64,000 nt of DNA from Mycolicibacterium sp. MU0050. GTDB taxonomy: Bacteria > Actinomycetota > Actinomycetes > Mycobacteriales > Mycobacteriaceae. Shown here piece after piece: positions 8,266-16,760 of the stretch. The stretch lies in NCBI RefSeq assembly GCF_963378085.1, contig NZ_OY726395.1:4960001-5024000 (forward strand), written 5' to 3'. How positions within the stretch are numbered: the first letter of the stretch is position 1; each line of letters begins with the position of its first letter. Position numbers and translations under genes: made by a program. Under the pieces are notes generated by a model. It did no database searches and was not told the DNA's origin. It saw only the letters and a list, made by a program, of their open reading frames with translations.

Positions 8266-9185
8266 GCGTGTCGACTCCCCGCATGCGCATCTCCATGGGG
8301 CTCCCCACCCTCTTTCCGCACGAACGCGAGACCGAACTCGCCTGGTACCGAAAGATCGACCAGGGACCATGGGATGGCCTCGTCACCTACGAGCGGCTGC
8401 TCTACCCCAACAGCTGGTCGGTGATCCCCCAACTCGGCGCCGCGGCCGCGATGACCGAGCGGGTGCGGCTCTGGACCGACGTCGTCGCGCTCCCGTTGCA
8501 CAACCCGGTCCTGTTCGCAAAAGATCTGGCGACCGTGGACGTACTGTCCGGTGGACGCCTGACACTCGGGGTCGGCATCGGCGCGTGGGACGAGGACTAT
8601 CTGGCGGTCGACAGCCCGCTGGACCGGAAGCGTCAACGCATGGACGCGGCGGTGGCCACCATGCGCAGCGTGTGGGCTCAGGAGCCGCCCGTCGCGGGAC
8701 ATCTCCCGGTGGGCCCGAAGCCCGCACAGAACGGCGGTATCCCGTTGGTAGCCGGTGTTATCGGTCCGAAGGCGCTCGCCCGCGCCGCGCGCTGGGCTGA
8801 CGGAGTGAGCGACCCGGCGCATTCCCTGCACTTCGATGCCGAGGGTTTGGCGGCCCAGCGGGAGCGCGTCGTCGAGGCCTGGCGGGTGGCCGGCCGGACC
8901 GACCGGCCACACTTCTCCGCACCGGTCTGGTTCGCGCTGGGCCCCGACCCGCAGAACCAGCTCGGGGAGCACGTCGTGGACTTCTGGGACCAGGAGGTGG
9001 GCAACGTCGACGCGGAGTCCTCCTATCTGACGGCTCCGAACGCGGGGACGCTGAACTGCGGAGCGGCCGGTCTACTCGCCGCTGTGAACGGCGCACGTGC
9101 AGCCGGCCTCGACGAAATCCGGCTGGTCCCGACCACCGCCGATCCTGACGAGATCGACCGGGCGCGTGAGGTTCTCGGCATCTAG
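8262..9185 (+). CDS. LLM-class (luciferase-like) flavin/F420-dependent oxidoreductase
   Basis: This 307-aa luciferase-like TIM barrel has the segments VALPLHNPVLFAKDLATVDVLSGGRLTLGVGIG and GPKALARAARWADGV, both characteristic of the LLM family common in mycobacteria. Cofactor may be F420 or FMN; sequence alone does not decide. GTG 8262 overlaps the hydrolase stop (GTGA), so the two are translationally coupled and probably act on the same substrate class. A monooxygenase or reductase role in the ring-opening pathway is an inference. Confidence 0.83.
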   Translation: MSVSTPRMRISMGLPTLFPHERETELAWYRKIDQGPWDGLVTYERLLYPNSWSVIPQLGAAAAMTERVRLWTDVVALPLHNPVLFAKDLATVDVLSGGRLTLGVGIGAWDEDYLAVDSPLDRKRQRMDAAVATMRSVWAQEPPVAGHLPVGPKPAQNGGIPLVAGVIGPKALARAARWADGVSDPAHSLHFDAEGLAAQRERVVEAWRVAGRTDRPHFSAPVWFALGPDPQNQLGEHVVDFWDQEVGNVDAESSYLTAPNAGTLNCGAAGLLAAVNGARAAGLDEIRLVPTTADPDEIDRAREVLGI

Positions 9186-9210
9186 CTCGGCTCGGCGGTC
9201 GGCCAGATCA

Positions 9211-9747
9211 CTACGGTCCGTCACCGGCGGGCACACCACGCAGCCCCCTGGTCAGCAACGCGTGCGCCCGGGGGCCGCCATCGAGCATCCGGCTGCTGCG
9301 CTTGGTGATCCGCCAGCCGTCCGGGCCCCGGGTGAGCTCGAAGTGATTCGCCGCCGCTCGCCACACCAGGTATTCCTGGGCAACCTTGCTGTCGGGCAGC
9401 GGTTCTGGGCGGCGCAGCAACACCAACGACTCACAAACCGCGATCGCGCCGTCACCGTCGACGGTGACCACGGCCGGTCCGAGGAAGTGGCTGCAGCCGG
9501 CCGCGACGAGCTCCCGGTGCGCGGACGAACTCACCATCGCCTGGACCTCAGCCTGGCCGACCATCTGCCAATTCTCGACGTCGTAGGTCCCGGTCTCCGC
9601 CCACAACTCGGCGGCGGCCGCCGCGTCCGCGGCGTCCACCGCCGGGCCATACGACGCGATCAGACGAGCGATGTCCCGTTCGTCTTCGAGGCGGCGCACC
9701 CGCGCCAGCAACTCCGTGAGCATCGCACCCTGGTCAGCCTCGCTCAC
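9211..9747 (-). CDS. SnoaL-like (NTF2-fold) protein
   Basis: This 178-aa protein begins with a helix rich in Arg/Glu (LLARVRRLEDERDIARLI) followed by PAVDAADAAAAAELWAETGTYDVE. This pattern is typical of SnoaL_4/NTF2-fold proteins, including dehydratases, isomerases and small subunits without known activity. Candidate polar residues are the Tyr/Asp of ARLIASYG and a His in SSSAHREL. Start GTG 9747 overlaps the upstream SDR stop (GTGA). Its role is probably dehydration or isomerisation of a catabolic intermediate, or an accessory function. Confidence 0.75.
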   Translation of the reverse strand: MSEADQGAMLTELLARVRRLEDERDIARLIASYGPAVDAADAAAAAELWAETGTYDVENWQMVGQAEVQAMVSSSAHRELVAAGCSHFLGPAVVTVDGDGAIAVCESLVLLRRPEPLPDSKVAQEYLVWRAAANHFELTRGPDGWRITKRSSRMLDGGPRAHALLTRGLRGVPAGDGP

Positions 9748-10535
9748 CTGCGGTTCACCAACCTGCGGATGCGCTCGTGTGCCTCCAAGACCACGTTGGC
9801 GCGGTCCGGTGCGCTGTTGGCCGCGGCGGTCGCCGCATTCCCGCCGGCGACGTGCACCGGCCCGTTGGCCAGGTTCGCCAGCCCTTCCGCGGCGACCTCG
9901 GCCGGTTCGTTGACGATCATTCCCGGGATGTCGAAGTTCAATCCGACGCGTGCCATCGCCGGAGTTCGGGTGACGCCGAGCACCAGTTCCAGGACGTCGA
10001 CCCCGTGCGGCCGCAACTCCAGCCACAGGCTTTCGGCGAACACCCGCGAGAACGCCTTCGCGCCACCGTAGATCGAGTGCCGGTCGGCGCCCATGTACCC
10101 CGACAGCGAGCCGACCAGGACGATGCCGCCGCGCCCGCGGTCGACCATCTGTCGGCCGTAGTGCTGCACCAGCTCCATCATCCGGGTGACGTTGAGATCG
10201 AGAACCTTCTGGAACTCGCCCAGCGGGGCGTCGAGGAACGGCTCATTGCAGGTGCTGGCCCCGGCGTTGTAGATCAACAGCCCGACCTCCACGTCCGCCG
10301 TGGCGGCGAAGATCTTCGGTGCGGCGTCGGACTCGAGCAGATCGACCGCGACGGTGCGCACTTCGGCCCCGACGGCCTCGCAGCGCCGGGCCGTTTGGTC
10401 GAGCGGTTCCGGCTTCCGGGCAATGAGCACCAGATTGACGCCCGCCTCGGCGAGTTGGTGGGCGAACTCGGCCCCGACGCCCTCAGACCCCCCGGCTATG
10501 ACCGCCCAGGGTCCGTACTTCGCAAGTTCTGACAT
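9744..10535 (-). CDS. Short-chain dehydrogenase/reductase (SDR)
   Basis: This 263-aa protein has the cofactor motif AGGSEGVGAEFA, YNAGAS in place of NNAG, the active-site serine segment LVGSLSGYMG and YGGAKAF as the Tyr-x-x-x-Lys pair. ATG 10535 is preceded by GAGGAGAACC at ideal spacing; a start four codons upstream is less likely. It is coupled to the SnoaL-like gene downstream. The Y-N-A-G variant and length are typical of fatty-acyl/steroid-type mycobacterial SDRs; the substrate is unknown. Confidence 0.85.
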   Translation of the reverse strand: MSELAKYGPWAVIAGGSEGVGAEFAHQLAEAGVNLVLIARKPEPLDQTARRCEAVGAEVRTVAVDLLESDAAPKIFAATADVEVGLLIYNAGASTCNEPFLDAPLGEFQKVLDLNVTRMMELVQHYGRQMVDRGRGGIVLVGSLSGYMGADRHSIYGGAKAFSRVFAESLWLELRPHGVDVLELVLGVTRTPAMARVGLNFDIPGMIVNEPAEVAAEGLANLANGPVHVAGGNAATAAANSAPDRANVVLEAHERIRRLVNRR

Positions 10536-10635
10536 GGTTCTCCTCACCGCCGCCGAGAAGCAGCCTACTTACCCGGCTGTCCTGAGGTTCCATCTCTTGA
10601 TCTGGTTCTCGGCGAGGTAATCGGCCAGAACCGGC

Positions 10636-12246
10636 TCAGCGCGCGATCAGATCGAAGCCCTTGTAGCCGGCGTCAGCCACTTCCGAGCAGATGTCCAGAT
10701 AGGCCCCGAACCCGCCGATGAACAACATGAACACTCGCGGCTTACCGGGCACGTTGGCGCCCATGTACCAGGAGTTCGCCCGCGGGAACAGCGTGGCGTC
10801 GGCGCGGCGATTACATTCGGCGATCCAGTTGTCCACCGCGTCGGTGGTCGCCTCGATGGCGGCGAGCTCGCGCTGGTCGAGGTAGCCGATCGCGTCGGCG
10901 ATCCAATTGATGTGGGCCTCGGCGTGCAGCACCATGTTGGCCAGCACCGCGGGCGAACCCGGACCGGACACCAGGAACAAGTTGGGGAACCCGTCGACGC
11001 CGAGGCCCAGATAGGTGCGGGGCCCGTCGGTCCAGTCGTCGACGAGTCGCTGCCCGCCGCGCCCGACGATGTCGATCTTGGCCAGCGTGCCCGTCATCGC
11101 ATCGAAGCCGGTGGCCAGCACCAGGGCGTCGACGTCGTAACGGGCTTGCGACGTCACGATGCCCGTCGCCTCGACCGCCTCGATCGGCGTCTTGCGGACG
11201 CTGATCAGCTCTACGTTGGGCCGGTTGAAGGTCTGGAAGTAGTTGGTGTCGGTGCAGATTCGCTTCGTCCCGATCGGATGGTCGTTCGGGATCAGCAACT
11301 CGGCGACCTCGGGATCCTCGATAACCGCGCGGATCTTGCGTTCGTAGAACTTGCGGGCTTCCTCGTTGGCCTCGAAGTCGATCATCTGATCGGAGAACGT
11401 CTTCGAGAACAGCACACCGCCCAGCTGCCAACGCTTTTCGAACGCCTCCTCACGTTCCTCCGGCGTGACCTCCATGGTGAGCTTCGGATGCGCCAGATGC
11501 GGAGACCCGCCGCCGCTGCGCCACGACATCCGCCGACGCTCGTCGTAGGTCGCCTTGGCCTGGGTGATCTCTTCGGCTGTCAGGGGCCGATTTCCCGCCG
11601 GGACACTGTAATTCGGCGTGCGCTGGAAGACGTAGAGCTGCACGGCCTGCTCCGCGATGAGAGGGATCGACTGGATCCCCGAGGAGCCGGTGCCGATCAC
11701 CGCGACCCGTTTGCCGGTGAAGTCCACGCCGCCGTGCGGCCAGTGCGCGGTGTGATAGACGTCGCCGGCAAAGGTGTCCAAGCCGGGGATGTCCGGGGTC
11801 AGCGGGGACGACAGCGGACCGGTGGCCAGCACCACGAACCGGGCCGTGACCACCTCCCCGCTGTCGGTGGTGACAGTCCACGTCAGGGTGTCCTCGTCGA
11901 GAACGGTCGCGAGGACCCGGGTGTTGAAGGTGATGCCGTCGCGCAGGTCCAGCTTGTCGGCGACCCAGTTGATGTACTCGAGAATTTCGGCCTGGCTGGC
12001 GTACTTCTCGGACCAGGTCCATTCCTGCTGCAACTCATCGGAGAAGGAATAGCAGTAGTCGAGGCTCTCGACGTCGCACCGTGCCCCCGGGTAGCGGTTG
12101 AAGTACCAGGTGCCGCCCATTTCGGGAGCCGCCTCGAAGACCCGCACCGAGTGGCCCTGCTCGCGGAACTTGTGCAAGGCGTACAGCCCGGCGAACCCGG
12201 CGCCCACCACAACGACATCGACACGGCTACTGGTCGCGGTACTCAC
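10636..12246 (-). CDS. Baeyer-Villiger-type flavin monooxygenase (cyclohexanone monooxygenase-like)
   Basis: This 536-aa flavoprotein has an FAD motif VVVVGAGFAGL near residue 12, GGTWYFNRYPG just after it, the BVMO fingerprint FAGDVYHTAHWP at residues 159-170 and a second nucleotide motif (VIGTGSSGIQ). These define type I BVMOs, which insert oxygen next to a ketone using NADPH and O2. The start is GTG at 12246. It diverges from the KshB-like reductase gene, with an element of the recurring 11-bp motif between them. Likely substrates are cyclic or steroid side-chain ketones; the product ester or lactone could go to one of the nearby esterases. Confidence 0.9.
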   Translation of the reverse strand: MSTATSSRVDVVVVGAGFAGLYALHKFREQGHSVRVFEAAPEMGGTWYFNRYPGARCDVESLDYCYSFSDELQQEWTWSEKYASQAEILEYINWVADKLDLRDGITFNTRVLATVLDEDTLTWTVTTDSGEVVTARFVVLATGPLSSPLTPDIPGLDTFAGDVYHTAHWPHGGVDFTGKRVAVIGTGSSGIQSIPLIAEQAVQLYVFQRTPNYSVPAGNRPLTAEEITQAKATYDERRRMSWRSGGGSPHLAHPKLTMEVTPEEREEAFEKRWQLGGVLFSKTFSDQMIDFEANEEARKFYERKIRAVIEDPEVAELLIPNDHPIGTKRICTDTNYFQTFNRPNVELISVRKTPIEAVEATGIVTSQARYDVDALVLATGFDAMTGTLAKIDIVGRGGQRLVDDWTDGPRTYLGLGVDGFPNLFLVSGPGSPAVLANMVLHAEAHINWIADAIGYLDQRELAAIEATTDAVDNWIAECNRRADATLFPRANSWYMGANVPGKPRVFMLFIGGFGAYLDICSEVADAGYKGFDLIAR

Positions 12247-12291
12247 GGCAGCAGGCTAAGCCCGGTCACGCCGCCCTTCGGTGGACGCTTC

Positions 12292-12302
12292 CCGGTCAAC
12301 GG
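12292..12302. promoter_or_regulatory. Copy 1 of the recurring inverted-repeat motif (CCGGTCAACGG)
   Basis: The 11-bp element has arms CCGGT and AACGG around a central C (4 of 5 arm pairs match). It lies in the divergent gap between the BVMO and the KshB-like reductase, 74 bp before the latter's start. See the matching elements at 13444, 22876, 24548, 31456, 33955 and 36252. Confidence 0.5.
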
Positions 12303-12376
12303 GCATCTCGCTGTTTCTCCCGATCACCGGTGAGACCCTCTCGCCGCGCCAACTCGAGGGGCACACAATACCGATC

Positions 12377-13429
12377 ATGACTGCCGCCGAACCCGGTCGC
12401 GGCTCCGCGCGCGCCGTGCCGCTGACCGTCACCGCCGTCATCGACGAGAGCCCCGACGCCAAGTCGTTGGTGTTCGCCGTCCCTGACGACCAAGCTCCGA
12501 GGTTCGACTACCGTCCGGGCCAGTTCCTCACCTTGCGCATTCCCAGCGAGCAGACCGGCTCGGTGGCGCGCTGTTACTCGTTGGCCAGCTCGCCGCACAC
12601 CGACGCCGCACCCAAGGTTACCGTCAAGCGCACCGACGGCGGTTACGGTTCGAACTGGCTGTGCGACAACGCTTCTGTTGGCGACGTCATCGACACCCTG
12701 CCGCCGGCGGGTCTGTTCACGCCGGACGACCTGGATGCGGACTTCCTGCTGTGGGCGGCCGGCAGCGGGGTCACCCCGGTGATGTCGATCCTCAAGTCCG
12801 TGCTCGCCGCCGGGACCGGCCGGGTGGTGTTGTGTTACGCCAACCGCGACGAGCGCTCGGTCATCTTCGCCGCCGAACTGCGGGAGTTGGCGGCCCGGTA
12901 CGCCGGTCGGCTCACGGTGTTGCACTGGCTCGAATCCATCCAGGGTCTGCCGACCCGCGCGCAACTCGGCGGGTTCGCGCGCATGTTCACCACGTATCAG
13001 TCGTTTGTCTGTGGGCCCGCGCCGTTCATGACGGTGGTCAAGGAGGCGCTGTCCGAGGCGGGCGTCCCACGACGGAACGTGCACCTCGAGGTGTTCGAGT
13101 CCTTGAGCGGCGACCCGTTCGCCGCGGTGCCGCTCGAGCCCGTCACCGACGACGCCGCCGGGACGGCGGCCGCGATCAGCCTCGACGGCACGGTGCACCA
13201 CCTGCGCTGGCCACCGACCCGCAACCTGGTCGACGTCATGTTGGGCGCGGGGCTGGAGGTTCCGTTTTCGTGCCGGGAGGGCAACTGCGGCTCGTGCGCG
13301 GCCACCGTCGTCGACGGCGAGGTCGACCTGGGCAACGCCGGCATCCTCGAACCCGACGACATCGCCGAGGGCCTGTTCCTGGCCTGCCAGGCCCGCCCGC
13401 GGTCGGACACGGTCACGGTGGAGTTCTGA
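12377..13429 (+). CDS. KshB-like ferredoxin reductase (FAD/NAD with C-terminal 2Fe-2S domain)
   Basis: This 350-aa protein has three domains in order. The FAD-binding part shows RCYSLASSPH, the NAD-binding part shows AAGSGVTPVMSIL, and the C-terminal plant-type ferredoxin domain carries CREGNCGSC and a distal Cys in FLACQA. This is the architecture of KshB, HmpX and phenylacetyl-CoA or ring-hydroxylase reductases. It passes electrons from NADH to an oxygenase; the KshA-type Rieske protein encoded at 30.2 kb is an obvious possible partner. ATG 12377 was chosen because it starts just before the conserved domain; the in-frame extension to 12281 overlaps the promoter region. Confidence 0.87.
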   Translation: MTAAEPGRGSARAVPLTVTAVIDESPDAKSLVFAVPDDQAPRFDYRPGQFLTLRIPSEQTGSVARCYSLASSPHTDAAPKVTVKRTDGGYGSNWLCDNASVGDVIDTLPPAGLFTPDDLDADFLLWAAGSGVTPVMSILKSVLAAGTGRVVLCYANRDERSVIFAAELRELAARYAGRLTVLHWLESIQGLPTRAQLGGFARMFTTYQSFVCGPAPFMTVVKEALSEAGVPRRNVHLEVFESLSGDPFAAVPLEPVTDDAAGTAAAISLDGTVHHLRWPPTRNLVDVMLGAGLEVPFSCREGNCGSCAATVVDGEVDLGNAGILEPDDIAEGLFLACQARPRSDTVTVEF

Positions 13430-13443
13430 CCGGCGGATCCGGT

Positions 13444-13454
13444 CCGCTCAACGG
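13444..13454. promoter_or_regulatory. Copy 2 of the recurring inverted-repeat motif (CCGCTCAACGG)
   Basis: It lies 45 bp before the HsaA-like gene, in the 70-bp gap after the KshB-like reductase. The trailing sequence GGGAT matches copy 6 at 33955. It suggests the HsaA/HsaC-like pair has its own promoter. Confidence 0.5.
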
Positions 13455-13499
13455 GATGGGGCTAGCGGAGAGGGGTTCCGTCCAGCCACCATCAACGTC

Positions 13500-14681
13500 A
13501 TGACGAAACGGGTGATCGACAGCCTCGCCGAACGCGCCGACCAGTTCCGCGAGCAGGCCGTGGAAGCCGAGAAGATCGGCAAGCTGACCGACGACACGGT
13601 GAAGACCATGAAGCAGATCGGGAGCATCCGGCTGCTGCAGCCCAAGACGCACGGTGGTCTGGAGGTTCACCCGCGCGAATTCGCCGAGACGGTGATGGCC
13701 ACCGCCGCGTTGGATCCGTCGGCGGGCTGGATCAACGGTGTCGTCGGCGTGCACCCATATCAGCTGGCCTACGCCGATCCCCGGGTGGCCACGGAGATCT
13801 GGGCCGACGACATCGACACCTGGGTGGCGTCGCCCTACGCGCCGCAGGGCGTGGCCGTCCCGACCGACGGCGGCTACATCTTCACCGGCGGCTGGCAGTT
13901 CAGCTCGGGCACCGACCACTGCGACTGGATCATCTTGGGCGCCATGGTCGGTGACGCCGACGGAGCTCCGCTGATGCCGCCGCAGATGCTGCACATGATC
14001 CTGCCCCGCAAGGACTACGAGATCGTCGAAGACTCCTGGGACGTCGTCGGGCTGCGCGGCACCGGTTCCAAGGACGTCATCGTCAACGGCGCCTTCGTCC
14101 CGGACTACCGGACCATGGACGGGATGAAGGTCATGGACGGCACGGCGCAACGCGAGGCCGGCATGACCGAGCCGCTGTACCTGATGCCGTGGTCGACCAT
14201 GTTCCCGCTCGGGATCTCCTCGGCGACGATCGGTATCGCCGAAGGTGCGCTGGCGGCGGCTCTTGACTACCAGCGCGGCCGGATCAACTCCAGCGGCGTG
14301 GCGATCAAGGACGACCCGTACGTCATGTATGCCATCGGCGAGGCCGCGGCCGACATCAACGCGGCCCGCCAGGAGTTGCTGGCCAACGCCGACCGCATCT
14401 ACGACCTGGTGGCGGCCGGCAAGGAGGTGTCCTTCGAGGACCGTGCCGCCGGGCGCCGCACCCAGATCCGGGCCGTGTGGCGCGCGGTGTCGGCCGTCGA
14501 CGAGATTTTCGCCCGCTGCGGTGGCAACGCAGCGCGCATGGACCAGCCGCTGCAACGGTATTGGCGCGACGTGCACATCGGCCAGGCGCACGCCATCCAC
14601 GCTCCGGGCAGCACCTACCACGCGTCCGCGCTGAGTTCCATCGGCGTGGACCCGCAGGGTCCGCTGCGGGCGATGATCTGA
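13500..14681 (+). CDS. HsaA-like flavin-dependent monooxygenase (acyl-CoA dehydrogenase fold)
   Basis: This 393-aa protein matches the layout of HsaA, the oxygenase that hydroxylates 3-HSA in steroid degradation, about 394 aa. Shared segments include LLQPKTHGGLEV, YAPQGVAV, WDVVGLRGTGSKDV and a late RYWRDVHIGQAHA. The family uses reduced flavin from a partner reductase and adds a hydroxyl ortho to a phenol. No HsaB-type flavin reductase is visible nearby. It is followed 13 bp later by an HsaC-like extradiol dioxygenase, the natural next step. No strong ribosome-binding site precedes ATG 13500. It is probably a paralogue of the canonical steroid enzyme acting on a related ring. Confidence 0.85.
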   Translation: MTKRVIDSLAERADQFREQAVEAEKIGKLTDDTVKTMKQIGSIRLLQPKTHGGLEVHPREFAETVMATAALDPSAGWINGVVGVHPYQLAYADPRVATEIWADDIDTWVASPYAPQGVAVPTDGGYIFTGGWQFSSGTDHCDWIILGAMVGDADGAPLMPPQMLHMILPRKDYEIVEDSWDVVGLRGTGSKDVIVNGAFVPDYRTMDGMKVMDGTAQREAGMTEPLYLMPWSTMFPLGISSATIGIAEGALAAALDYQRGRINSSGVAIKDDPYVMYAIGEAAADINAARQELLANADRIYDLVAAGKEVSFEDRAAGRRTQIRAVWRAVSAVDEIFARCGGNAARMDQPLQRYWRDVHIGQAHAIHAPGSTYHASALSSIGVDPQGPLRAMI

Positions 14682-14694
14682 AAGAGGCGAACCG

Positions 14695-15612
14695 ATGACG
14701 ACCACTCCCCTGTTCAAGAGCCTCGGCTACGTCACGGTGCAGACCGCCGACATCGACCGCTGGCGTCAGTTCGCCTTCGACGTGTTGGGGTTCGCCCAGG
14801 GCCACGGGCCCGATCCGGATGCCCTGTACCTGCGGATGGATGAGCGGGCCGCCCGCATCATCGTGCGGCCCGGCGACACCGACAAGATCGTCACCATCGG
14901 CTGGGAGGTGCGCGACCGTGCCGGGCTGAACGAGGTCAAGCGCGCACTCCGGGCCGCCGACGTCAGCTACGAGGAGTTGTCGCAGGCCGACGCCGACGCG
15001 CGCCGTGTCGAGGAGGTGATTGCCTTCCGGGATCCCGCCGGCACGGCGTTGGAGGTGTTCCACGGTGCGGTGCTCGATCACAGTCCGGTGGTCACGCCGT
15101 TCGGTGCGCGGTTCGTGACCGGCGCCCAAGGACTGGGCCATGTGGTGCTCCCGGCGCTGGACGTGGCCGAGGCGTTCGACTTCTACACCGAGGTGCTGGG
15201 CTTCCGGTCCCGCGGGGCGTTTCGCGTCCCGGTGCCGCCGGAGTTCGGCGTCCTGCGCGTGCGGTTCCTGGGCATCAACGAACGCCACCACAGCCTGGCG
15301 TTGTGCCCGGCGTCGACGCTGCGGGACCCCGGTCTGGTTCATCTGATGGTCGAGGTCGATTCCCTCGACGCCGTCGGTCAGGCGCTCGATCGGGTCAACA
15401 AGGACGGCTTCCAGCTGTCCTCGACCCTGGGGCGCCACACCAACGACAAGATGGTGTCGTTCTACGTCCGCGCGCCCGGCGATTGGGACATCGAGTTCGG
15501 CACGGATGGCATGCGGGTCGACGAAACGTATTACACGGCAGAGGAAATCACCGCCGACAGCTACTGGGGCCACCAGTGGGTCGACGACCTCCCCGCGGCC
15601 ATGCGGCCGTGA
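14695..15612 (+). CDS. Extradiol dioxygenase, BphC/HsaC-like (two-domain VOC fold)
   Basis: This 305-aa protein has two vicinal-oxygen-chelate domains. The C-terminal domain carries the iron ligands His149 (GLGHVVL), His216 (LVHLMVE) and Glu267 (DIEFGTDG), spaced as in BphC-type type I extradiol dioxygenases. It should cleave a catechol meta to the hydroxyls, giving the substrate of an HsaD-like hydrolase, one of which is encoded at 7.4 kb. It follows the HsaA-like gene by 13 bp with GAAAGAGG before the ATG, so they form a hydroxylation-cleavage pair. Confidence 0.9.
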   Translation: MTTTPLFKSLGYVTVQTADIDRWRQFAFDVLGFAQGHGPDPDALYLRMDERAARIIVRPGDTDKIVTIGWEVRDRAGLNEVKRALRAADVSYEELSQADADARRVEEVIAFRDPAGTALEVFHGAVLDHSPVVTPFGARFVTGAQGLGHVVLPALDVAEAFDFYTEVLGFRSRGAFRVPVPPEFGVLRVRFLGINERHHSLALCPASTLRDPGLVHLMVEVDSLDAVGQALDRVNKDGFQLSSTLGRHTNDKMVSFYVRAPGDWDIEFGTDGMRVDETYYTAEEITADSYWGHQWVDDLPAAMRP

Positions 15613-15678
15613 GCGCGGTCCTCATCCGCGCCGCCCGGCGCAGGTAGCACCGCCCGCGGCCGAGCGACCCCACAAACC

Positions 15679-15703
15679 CGGCACCGGCTCGATGCCGGTG
15701 CCG
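15679..15703 (+). terminator. Hairpin after the extradiol dioxygenase gene
   Basis: A perfect 10-bp stem (15679-15688 with 15694-15703) with a 5-nt loop lies 67 bp after the dioxygenase stop. It has no U-run. A second, longer hairpin follows at 15721, so the two may act in series. Confidence 0.55.
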
Positions 15704-15720
15704 CAGTTCACGAGCATCCC

Positions 15721-15756
15721 GACGGACCCGTCCGGCAATCGCCGGACGGGTCCGTC
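15721..15756 (+). terminator. Strong 16-bp terminator hairpin
   Basis: A perfect 16-bp inverted repeat (15721-15736 with 15741-15756) around a 4-nt loop AATC. The length, GC content and position between two same-strand transcription units make an intrinsic terminator (mycobacterial type without U-run) the best reading. Confidence 0.75.
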
Positions 15757-15796
15757 GGCGTGTGCGCCATCAACTTTCCCCATCCACGTGACAGCG

Positions 15797-15840
15797 CACA
15801 CATATGTGTGGTAGATATATGCGCATTAGGCATATGCCTA
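15797..15840. promoter_or_regulatory. Twin 14-bp palindromes, candidate IclR operator
   Basis: CACACATATGTGTG (15797-15810) and TAGGCATATGCCTA (15827-15840) are both perfect palindromes with the common core CATATG. Their centres are exactly 30 bp apart, close to three helical turns. They lie 33-76 bp before the IclR-type regulator, in an AT-rich patch that probably also holds its promoter. Autoregulation by the IclR protein is the likeliest explanation. Confidence 0.6.
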
Positions 15841-15872
15841 CTAGAAATATTCCACTCAGCCATGGAGGACCC

Positions 15873-16760
15873 ATGACCGGGACGACCACCCTGCCCGCGG
15901 CCGCCGCCGAAAGCCCCAGGTCGGAAACGCCCAGCGCAGTGATCGACCGGGTGTCGCTGGTCCTCGATGCGTTCGACGGTCCCGGTCGGCTCACCCTGGC
16001 CCAGATCGTGCGCCGCACGGGACTGCCCCGGTCGTCGGCGCATCGGATGCTGGAGCGCCTGGTGCAGCTGCGCTGGCTGCGCCGCAACGGCCGTGACTAC
16101 GAGCTGGGCATGCGGCTGGTCGAGCTCGGCTCGCTGGCCGTCCACCAAGACCGCCTGCACAAGGCCGCCATCCCCCGCCTGCACGAACTGCATGCGGCGA
16201 CGGGTCTGGTGGTCCATCTTGCGGTGCTCGACGGCACTGACGTGGTGTACATGGAAAAGGTCGGCGACCGGATGGCCGCCGCAATTCCCACCCGCGTCGG
16301 CGGCCGGCGACCGGCCCACTGCACCGCCGTCGGGAAGGCGATGTTGGCCTTCGCGGACGACGCCGCCGACACCCTGGAGGCCGACCTCCTGCCCCGTCTG
16401 ACCAAGTACTCCATCTCCACGCACGCCCAACTGCGCAACGAGCTGCTCAAGGTCCGCTCCCACGGCACGGCCTTCGATCGCGAGGAGTCCCTCCCCGGCC
16501 TCGGGTGCGTGGCCGCGCCCATCGGCGACCCGGGTGAGGCGGTGGCCGCGGTGTCGGTGTGTGGTCCCATGAGCCGAATGATGTTCGACCAGCGCCTGGT
16601 GGCCCCGGTCCGGATGGCGGCGATGGGAATCTGGCGCGCGGTCGAAGACGGGCCGGTCCGGGTGGCCCCCACGCTGCAGCAGATGCGACCGCTGCGCGTC
16701 GGGCCCGCCGCGACCGCGGGCCCGCGTCCCCAGCACGTCGCCCCCCGGAAGCTCGCATGA
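15873..16760 (+). CDS. IclR family transcriptional regulator
   Basis: This 295-aa IclR regulator has a winged helix-turn-helix (LTLAQIVRRTGLPRSSAHRMLERL) near residues 35-60. An effector domain follows with VVYMEKVGDR, RRPAHCTAVGKAMLAF and the late segment GLGCVAAPIGDPGEAVAAVSV, all family landmarks. ATG 15873 has GGAGGACCC upstream; an in-frame extension to 15804 would run through the palindromes. The stop overlaps the esterase gene start (ATGA), so regulator and downstream enzymes form one unit. Confidence 0.9.
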   Translation: MTGTTTLPAAAAESPRSETPSAVIDRVSLVLDAFDGPGRLTLAQIVRRTGLPRSSAHRMLERLVQLRWLRRNGRDYELGMRLVELGSLAVHQDRLHKAAIPRLHELHAATGLVVHLAVLDGTDVVYMEKVGDRMAAAIPTRVGGRRPAHCTAVGKAMLAFADDAADTLEADLLPRLTKYSISTHAQLRNELLKVRSHGTAFDREESLPGLGCVAAPIGDPGEAVAAVSVCGPMSRMMFDQRLVAPVRMAAMGIWRAVEDGPVRVAPTLQQMRPLRVGPAATAGPRPQHVAPRKLA

